Assembly (NCBI GenBank): GCA_002386405.1
Contig: DGIP01000252.1
Coordinates: forward strand, 1 to 9,921
Reading direction: 5' to 3'
Source: Stenotrophomonas maltophilia
GTDB taxonomy: Bacteria; Pseudomonadota; Gammaproteobacteria; Xanthomonadales; Xanthomonadaceae
DNA length: 9,921 bases
This document shows, piece after piece, positions 5,528 to 9,921 of this stretch. The position numbers and the translations under genes are program-made. The notes beneath the pieces were generated by a model. That model made no database searches. It worked only from the letters and a program-made list of their open reading frames with translations, and had not been told where the DNA came from. The first letter of the stretch is position 1, and every line of letters starts with the position of its first letter.

Positions 5528-6544
5528 ATGGACATGATCGAACTGGACGGAACCGAAGGCGGAGGCCAGCTGCTGCGGTCGGCACTCACGCTGGCCCTGT
5601 GCACCGGCACCGGCTTCAGCATGCAGAACATCCGCGGGCGCCGTCGCCGCCCGGGACTGATGCGCCAGCACCTCACCGCCGTGAACGCGGCGGCCGCAGT
5701 GGGCAGTGCCGCCGTGCACGGCGCGGAGCTTGGCGCGACCGCGCTGCGCTTCGAGCCGGGCACGGTGCAGGGTGGCGACTATCATTTCGCCACCGGCAGC
5801 GCAGGCTCGGCCACGCTGGTGCTGCAGACGGTGCTGCCTGCGCTCTGGCAGGCGGCGTCGCCATCGCGGCTGCGCCTGGAAGGCGGCACGCACAACCCAC
5901 TGGCACCCAGCGCGGACTTCATTGCCGATGCCTACCTGCCGGCGTTGGCGAAGATGGGCGTGGCGGTGGATTTCACCCTGGGCCAGCACGGGTTCCACCC
6001 TGCCGGTGGCGGCATGCTGGAAGTACAGGTGACCCCGTGCCCGACGCTGAAGCACATCGCCTTCGACGCGCGCGGCGCGCTGGCGTCGGTGGAGGCCAAG
6101 GTGTTGATGTCCGGCCTGCCGGCCAGCATCGGCCAACGCGAACTGCAGGTACTGGCCGACCGCCTCGGTGTGGAAGCGCATCCGCGTCACGTCCATGTCG
6201 TGCGTCCGGCATTGGGGCCCGGCAATGTGGCGCTGGTGCAGGTCCGCCACGACACGCATGTGGAAGTCTTCAGCGGGCACGGCGAACGTGGGCTGTCGGC
6301 GGAGCAGGTCGGTGCGCGCCTGGCCGATGCGGTGCAGCACTACCTGCAGGGCGAAGGCTGCGTGGGCGAACACCTGTCCGACCAGCTGCTGCTGCCGATG
6401 GCGCTGGCCGGTGCTGGCAGCTTCACCACCCATGTGATCAGCGAGCACCTGGCCAGCAACGCACGCCTGATTGAAAAGTTCCTGCCGGTGGAGTTCGACT
6501 GGGCGCCGGCGGGGCAGGGCTGGCGGGTCCAGGTCAGCCGCTGA
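5528..6544 (+). CDS. rtcA: RtcA, RNA 3'-terminal phosphate cyclase
   Basis: RtcA uses ATP to convert RNA 3'-phosphate into 2',3'-cyclic phosphate through an adenylated histidine; in E. coli it can also adenylate 5'-phosphate ends. The product has 338 residues, the usual family length. Signatures visible are TEGGGQ at residues 9-14, the Arg-rich RRRRPGL followed by QHL, GSAGSATLVLQTVLPAL, GGTHNPLAPS, and near the C-terminus EHLASN, where H307 aligns with the catalytic histidine (E. coli H309). The ATG at 5528 is chosen because AAGGA at 5516-5520 stands seven bases upstream. A TTG at 5498 overlaps the rtcB stop and lacks such a site. It is the last gene of the operon. Making ends for RtcB is the usual proposal for why the pair is linked. 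Confidence 0.96.
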   Translation: MDMIELDGTEGGGQLLRSALTLALCTGTGFSMQNIRGRRRRPGLMRQHLTAVNAAAAVGSAAVHGAELGATALRFEPGTVQGGDYHFATGSAGSATLVLQTVLPALWQAASPSRLRLEGGTHNPLAPSADFIADAYLPALAKMGVAVDFTLGQHGFHPAGGGMLEVQVTPCPTLKHIAFDARGALASVEAKVLMSGLPASIGQRELQVLADRLGVEAHPRHVHVVRPALGPGNVALVQVRHDTHVEVFSGHGERGLSAEQVGARLADAVQHYLQGEGCVGEHLSDQLLLPMALAGAGSFTTHVISEHLASNARLIEKFLPVEFDWAPAGQGWRVQVSR

Positions 6545-6558
6545 TCCCGACCTTGGCC

Positions 6559-6591
6559 CGCGCCGGAAGCGGTCATCCCCGCCCCGGCGCG
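6559..6591 (+). terminator. GC-rich hairpin after rtcA, possible operon end
   Basis: CGCGCCGG (6559-6566) pairs perfectly with CCGGCGCG (6584-6591), and GCGG 6569-6572 can pair with CCGC 6579-6582 inside the loop. It starts 15 bases after the rtcA stop. No T-run follows (TCCGCTTCG), so intrinsic termination would be weak; it may instead stabilise the 3' end. Confidence 0.35.
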
Positions 6592-6709
6592 TCCGCTTCG
6601 TTCCCGGTGAAACGCGACTCATCCCGGATTTCACACGGTTCGTCGCGTGCTCCTTGTGGCGTCCCGGGCAGGCGCCCAGAGTCTGGCGCTGTCTGCTGGG
6701 AGCACACAC

Positions 6710-6991
6710 ATGAACAAGGGAATCCCGTACCTGATGGCTGCACTGGTCGCGCTGACGCTGTCGGCGGGCTGGGCGGCACCGGTACTGGCCCTGTTCGAGC
6801 ATGTGGCCGCCTGCCTGGACGGCGGTGGCAGCCTGGACCTGCTGCGGATGCGCTGCGCGCCGCCAAGTGGCGCGCGTGACCTGCTGCTGCAGGGCTGGGG
6901 CTTCTGGGTGACCGCTGCGGCCGTCGCGGTGGTGGCTGCCCTCGCGACCCGGACGCGCCCACCGCGCCGGCGTTCGCCGCTGCTGCACTGA
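6710..6991 (+). CDS. Small two-helix membrane protein of unknown function
   Basis: This 93-residue protein is not one I recognise. Residues about 5-30 form a hydrophobic segment that could be a signal anchor or first membrane helix. A loop follows with two cysteines (C35, C49), possibly disulfide-linked if it faces the periplasm. Residues about 58-80 form a second helix rich in Ala and Val, followed by a basic tail (RTRPPRRRS) that by the positive-inside rule should be cytoplasmic. The frame stays open back to 6647, but the ATG at 6710 follows GGGAG at 6698-6702 with seven bases of spacing. It lies 165 bases after rtcA, beyond a hairpin, so it probably does not belong to the RNA-repair operon. 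The next gene starts 43 bases downstream. Confidence 0.65.
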   Translation: MNKGIPYLMAALVALTLSAGWAAPVLALFEHVAACLDGGGSLDLLRMRCAPPSGARDLLLQGWGFWVTAAAVAVVAALATRTRPPRRRSPLLH

Positions 6992-7034
6992 GCTTTGCAA
7001 CCAGTCCGAGCGGTGGGAGAGCGGAACACTGTTA

Positions 7035-8402
7035 GTGTCCGAGCCCACTCCAGCACCGGCATGGGCCTTGATCAGCAACGCGATCCAGCGGACGTCTTCG
7101 CTCCCGTCCCTCGCCGGCATGCCCGACGACGCCCGCGCGCGCCGCGGGTCGCTACCCGTGTTGGCGTTGTCACATCTACAGAATGCGCCGACCCAGCTGC
7201 CGCAGATGCTCGACCTGGCCGACTGCACAACCCGGCCCTGGCACGGGCCCGGCAGCCAACCCGCCGTGATCGTCACACGCGGGGCCGAGCGCTGGCGGGT
7301 CAAGGCAACCGCCGACGCGCATTGCAGCGCCATGGAAGTCACGCTGGGCAAACTGTTCCAGCTCACCGGGCTGGTCGCTCCGGACACCGGGCTGGTGGCG
7401 GCTGTCGAGGGCCTGCCGACCGGTACCCAGCATGTCGGCTCACGCTTCGAGGCGGATTTCCAGGACCTGGGCGACTTCCTGGTCAGTGACGCGGCTGCGG
7501 CGCTGGTCGCGGCGGCCGATCCTTCAGCGCGCAGCGCCTACGAGGCGCTACGGGCCAGCCATGCGCAGGCCGTATCCGACAACGCCAAGCTGCCGAACAA
7601 CGCCGGGGTTGAGTGGTGGGCACTGCGCGGCGAGGACGCCCAACAGCACGCCGCCAACGACCAGCGCCGGTTCAACGCACTGGACGCGATGAACCGCCTG
7701 TTGCCGGCGCCCCTGCGCTGCGAACAGCTGCGTCATTTCGTCGCCTCGCGCTGGCTGTGCAACTGGGACCAGCTCAACTACCGGCTGGAGAACTTCGGCT
7801 ACACCCTCCGGGACGGGGTGCGGGTGGGCATGTCGCTGGATTTCGGCTCCTGCGGGCCGCTCGGCTTCCGCGACCTGCAGACGGGCGTAATGCTGCCCAA
7901 AGCGGCCAGCCGGGCGGTGGCCATCGCGCAGCGGCCGCCGTCGTTGTTCCCGATTCCGTTGGCATATATGGCCAACGTCGGTCATTTCGATGCGATGTGC
8001 GGCGATCCCGGGCCCCTTCAGGACGTCAACGCCTGGCCCTACGGGTTCCAGTCCGAGAGCATCGCCACCCTGTTCCGGCCACCGCTCGTTCTTGATCCTG
8101 CGGTGGCGGACGCGCTTGCCGAAATGGGCTACCGCCTGGAACTGCTGCCGGTGCCTGCGCTCATCGCCGTCATCCAGCGGCACTGGCCGGGGTTGCCTGG
8201 CGAGGCGGGGGCAGCGTGGCCCACGGCCGCCGAGCTGGCCGAACACCTGCTCCGCCGCCGCGACGCCCTGCTGGCGCGGTTCGATCCGGTGCAGATCGCC
8301 GACTGGGTGCAGGCCGATCCCGACCGCGCGGCGAAGGTCCGGTACCAGGTCATCAAGGCCGCGCAGGCCCTGTCTGGCGCCGCCGCCGACCCGCTGGATT
8401 GA
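7035..8402 (+). CDS. Unrecognised protein with kinase-like (HipA/PI-kinase type) motifs
   Basis: I cannot assign this 455-residue protein to a named family. Several motifs occur in the order and spacing of an atypical protein or lipid kinase fold. A lysine in a beta-strand-like context (WRVKAT, K90) is followed by a glutamate in a helix (E101). A catalytic-loop-like CNWDQLNYRLENFG follows, with D245 and N248 or N253. A DFG triplet (D269) then comes in MSLDFGSCG. This resembles the HipA and phosphatidylinositol-kinase superfamily, but homology is not proven. No signal peptide or membrane helix is seen. The GTG at 7035 is an uncertain start: GGGAGA (7015-7020) is 14 bases away and a hairpin covers the codon; the ATG at 7119 also lacks a good ribosome site. 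There is no HipB-like antitoxin gene next to it. Confidence 0.7.
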   Translation: MSEPTPAPAWALISNAIQRTSSLPSLAGMPDDARARRGSLPVLALSHLQNAPTQLPQMLDLADCTTRPWHGPGSQPAVIVTRGAERWRVKATADAHCSAMEVTLGKLFQLTGLVAPDTGLVAAVEGLPTGTQHVGSRFEADFQDLGDFLVSDAAAALVAAADPSARSAYEALRASHAQAVSDNAKLPNNAGVEWWALRGEDAQQHAANDQRRFNALDAMNRLLPAPLRCEQLRHFVASRWLCNWDQLNYRLENFGYTLRDGVRVGMSLDFGSCGPLGFRDLQTGVMLPKAASRAVAIAQRPPSLFPIPLAYMANVGHFDAMCGDPGPLQDVNAWPYGFQSESIATLFRPPLVLDPAVADALAEMGYRLELLPVPALIAVIQRHWPGLPGEAGAAWPTAAELAEHLLRRRDALLARFDPVQIADWVQADPDRAAKVRYQVIKAAQALSGAAADPLD

Positions 8403-8473
8403 TCCGCCTCAAGGCATGCTCTCCACGCCGGGTGTGCAATGGTGTCCCCACTGCCTTTGCCAAGGAGCGTGCC

Positions 8474-8920
8474 ATGTACAAGCGGATCCTGATTGCCACC
8501 GATGGCTCCGAGCTGTCCGAAAAGGGCCTGCTCAAGGGGCTGGAACTGGCCCGCGACCTCAACGCCGAAATCGATATCGTCACTGTCTCCGAGCCCTGGG
8601 CCGTCGGCATGTATGACGCCATGGGCTGGAGCGTGGGCTACATGAACAGCCCCGAGTACAAAGCCGACCGCGAAGAGACCGCAGAGAAAGTGCTGGCGCC
8701 TGCCAAGGCCGCCTGCGAGGCGCAGGGCCTGCGCGCCACCACAGTGCACGTGCTGGACCGCTATGCCGCCGACGGCATCATCGACACGGCCATGGAGCGC
8801 AACAGCGACCTGATCGTGATGACCTCGCACGGCCGCCGCGGCGTGACCCGGGTGCTGCTCGGCAGCCAGACCGCCGAAGTGCTCGCACGCAGCACCGTGC
8901 CGGTGCTGGTCATCCGGTGA
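8474..8920 (+). CDS. Universal stress protein A (UspA) family protein
   Basis: This 148-residue single-domain UspA protein is a small cytoplasmic alpha/beta fold of the nucleotide-binding type. It begins with the hallmark strand and loop MYKRILIATDGSELS (D10). It ends with the phosphate-binding region TSHGRRG (H119, G120) through LLGS (G130, S131) to TVPVLVIR. The ATP-binding pattern is G-x2-G-x9-G(S/T); here the first glycine is Thr, a common variant, so ATP binding is likely but not certain. The ATG at 8474 has a strong AAGGAG at 8462-8467 six bases upstream; longer versions of the frame run back through the preceding gene and are rejected. Its stop is one base from the end of the convergent gene at 8922, so no terminator separates them. 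The specific stress role cannot be read from sequence. Confidence 0.93.
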   Translation: MYKRILIATDGSELSEKGLLKGLELARDLNAEIDIVTVSEPWAVGMYDAMGWSVGYMNSPEYKADREETAEKVLAPAKAACEAQGLRATTVHVLDRYAADGIIDTAMERNSDLIVMTSHGRRGVTRVLLGSQTAEVLARSTVPVLVIR

Positions 8921-8921
8921 T

Positions 8922-9161
8922 CTACGGGCGCAGCTTCAACGCCATCGACTCGTCCAGGCTGCCGTCGGGCTGCACCACCACGTAGCGTTCCCCGGCCCGG
9001 TCGAACAGCACCGGGATCGGGTCGCGGAACAGCGGGCGGCGCACGAAGCGCAGCGACCAGCCGAAATGCTCCAGGGTGTCCACGGCCTGGCGCTGCTCGT
9101 CATTCAGCCCCGCACGCAGGGCGGCGGGGTCGATGGGCTTGCGTCGTTCAGGAGTCGTCAT
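8922..9161 (-). CDS. Small conserved-looking protein of unknown function
   Basis: The product has 79 residues, starting MTTPERRKPIDPAAL. It is soluble and charged, with a helix-like segment (LNDEQRQAVDTLEHFGW) followed by beta-strand-like pieces (SLRFVRRP, PIPVLFD, RYVVVQPDG). This reads as a compact folded domain rather than a chance frame. I do not recognise the family. It starts 19 bases after the stop of the lipoprotein gene on the same strand and has no clear Shine-Dalgarno sequence, so it is probably co-transcribed and perhaps translationally coupled. Its stop is one base from that of the convergent stress-protein gene. Function unknown. Confidence 0.65.
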   Translation of the reverse strand: MTTPERRKPIDPAALRAGLNDEQRQAVDTLEHFGWSLRFVRRPLFRDPIPVLFDRAGERYVVVQPDGSLDESMALKLRP

Positions 9162-9180
9162 CGGGTACGGCAGGGCCTGC

Positions 9181-9465
9181 TCACCAGCTGTAGAGCTTCC
9201 AGTACACCGGCGAGGTGCCATCCTTGCTCCGGTCCACGCCGCTGTGCTGGCTGCCTTCGTACATGTAGTACGGCGCGCCACGCGACGGGGTGACCTTGAC
9301 CATGCGCAGCTGGCCACTGACCCGGTATTCCTCGATCACATCGCCGTTGTCCATGACCCGCTTGGCGATATCGGCCCCCTTCACATCGACCGGGGGCACG
9401 CCCGCACCACCGGTGGTCGCACAACCAGCCAACACGAGCAGGCCAGCCAGCAGCAGAGTTTTCAT
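9181..9465 (-). CDS. Small lipoprotein, DUF2782-like
   Basis: The 94-residue product starts with a short lipoprotein signal peptide (MKTLLLAGLLVLAGC). The lipobox is LAGC, with C15 as the lipidated residue, so it should be membrane-anchored and exported. The mature part contains DNGDVIEEYRVSGQLRMVKVTPSRGAPYYMYE in pieces: a strand with EYRVSGQLR followed by VKVTP and PYYMY. These resemble the DUF2782 family often found next to polA in gammaproteobacteria; the assignment is from memory. The ATG at 9465 follows AGGA about ten bases upstream. The gene is divergent from polA, about 97 bases away, and precedes the 79-residue gene on the same strand. No function is established. Confidence 0.75.
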   Translation of the reverse strand: MKTLLLAGLLVLAGCATTGGAGVPPVDVKGADIAKRVMDNGDVIEEYRVSGQLRMVKVTPSRGAPYYMYEGSQHSGVDRSKDGTSPVYWKLYSW

Positions 9466-9496
9466 GGGCCATGGTTCCTGGGTCGGGGGAGTCTCG

Positions 9497-9502
9497 ATTA
9501 TG
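9497..9502 (-). promoter_or_regulatory. Possible -10 box of the lipoprotein gene
   Basis: On the minus strand CATAAT matches the -10 consensus in five of six positions. It would start a transcript about 25 bases before the lipoprotein ATG. The -35 position (about 9520-9525, CACCGG) does not match the consensus, so support is limited. Confidence 0.35.
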
Positions 9503-9550
9503 CCCGATGACCGGTGATGCCGGTGCCGGGAATGGCCCCGGCGGGGCGCG

Positions 9551-9556
9551 TAGAAT
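9551..9556 (+). promoter_or_regulatory. -10 box giving a probable leaderless polA transcript
   Basis: TAGAAT matches the -10 consensus in five of six positions. Its last base is seven before the A of the polA ATG at 9563, so with standard geometry transcription begins exactly on the start codon. No Shine-Dalgarno sequence lies at a working distance, which agrees with a leaderless message. No clear -35 box is visible in the GC-rich sequence upstream. Confidence 0.6.
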
Positions 9557-9562
9557 CGTCGC

Positions 9563-9921
9563 ATGAGCCGATTAGTCCTGATTGACGGGTCCAGTTACCT
9601 GTATCGCGCGTTCCACGCGCTTCCGCCGCTGACCAACGCTGCCGGTGAGCCCACCGGCGCGCTGTTCGGCGTGGTCAACATGCTGCGCGCCACCCTGAAG
9701 GAGCGACCCGAGTACGTGGCCTTCGTGGTCGACGCGCCGGGCAAGACCTTCCGTGATGACCTGTACGCCGACTACAAGGCCAACCGGCCGCCGATGCCCG
9801 ACGACCTGCGCCCGCAGATCGAGCCGATGTGCCAGATCGTCGAGGCGCTGGGCCTGACCATCCTGCGCATTCCCGGCGTGGAAGCCGACGATGTGATCGG
9901 CACGCTGGCGCTGCTGCTGCC
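9563..9921 (+). CDS. polA: DNA polymerase I, N-terminal part (cut by the window end)
   Basis: Only the first 119 codons are present, all within the 5'-3' exonuclease (flap endonuclease) domain that removes RNA primers during lagging-strand synthesis and repair. Family signatures are the N-terminal strand and loop [14 protein letters not shown] with metal-binding D8, [10 protein letters not shown] (D57, R64), [15 protein letters not shown] (K72 region), and [10 protein letters not shown] with acidic residues E107, D109 and D110. The reading frame is clean up to the window edge, and the full protein should exceed 900 residues. The ATG at 9563 gives the standard PolA N-terminus and lies right after a -10 box. 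It is divergent from the small lipoprotein gene. Confidence 0.96.
   Translation, partial: MSRLVLIDGSSYLYRAFHALPPLTNAAGEPTGALFGVVNMLRATLKERPEYVAFVVDAPGKTFRDDLYADYKANRPPMPDDLRPQIEPMCQIVEALGLTILRIPGVEADDVIGTLALLL

Noticed and set aside
5411..7387. Very long minus-strand open frame (658 codons) opposite rtcA and the next genes
   Set aside because: It runs across rtcA, an intergenic gap and parts of two other genes, has low-complexity composition, and shows no ribosome site or motif.
6710..8402. HipBA-like toxin-antitoxin pair
   Set aside because: The small upstream gene encodes a two-helix membrane protein with no helix-turn-helix, and the kinase-like protein lacks clear HipA signatures.

Overview
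The window is GC-rich, densely coded DNA from a gammaproteobacterium, most likely of the Xanthomonadaceae (Stenotrophomonas, Xanthomonas or Pseudoxanthomonas type). That placement is an inference from base composition, from a polA gene beside a small DUF2782-like lipoprotein, and from short -10-only promoters. There are no insertion sequences, CRISPR arrays or true tRNA genes.

The main content (about 592-6544) is a complete RNA-repair and Ro ribonucleoprotein locus. rtcR (minus strand) encodes a CARF-domain, sigma-54-dependent activator. Divergent from it lies an operon: rsr (a bacterial Ro60 ring protein), two tandem Y RNA-like noncoding RNAs in the 336-base rsr-rtcB gap, rtcB (RNA ligase) and rtcA (RNA 3'-phosphate cyclase). 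The control region between rtcR and rsr holds a consensus -24/-12 sigma-54 promoter, a full match to the IHF consensus 19 bases upstream, and a perfect palindrome at the rtcR start that could be the RtcR site. The likely logic: RtcR senses damaged RNA ends (in studied species, RNA with 2',3'-cyclic phosphate) and switches on sigma-54 transcription. RtcA and RtcB then re-form and seal ends, while Rsr with its Y RNAs handles or degrades structured RNA.

The first Y RNA (4012-4149) is a striking circularly permuted tRNA mimic. It has a T-arm, then an acceptor-like stem closed by a GCAA tetraloop, then a D-arm, and its ends meet in a long interrupted stem where the anticodon arm would be. The second (4160-4242) is a reduced relative that keeps the stem and T-arm but replaces the rest with a UUCG-capped mini-hairpin. 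Similar tRNA-like Y RNAs (YrlA) are known from Salmonella and other bacteria, so the class is not new; this pair and its details are worth checking.

Flanks: upstream is an unrecognised 184-residue protein (50-604) whose end overlaps the end of rtcR. Downstream come a small two-helix membrane protein (6710-6991), an unrecognised 455-residue protein with kinase-like motifs (7035-8402) and a universal stress protein (8474-8920). These are followed by a minus-strand pair, a lipoprotein (9181-9465) and a 79-residue protein (8922-9161). Last is the start of polA (9563 to the window edge), which appears to be transcribed without a 5' leader.
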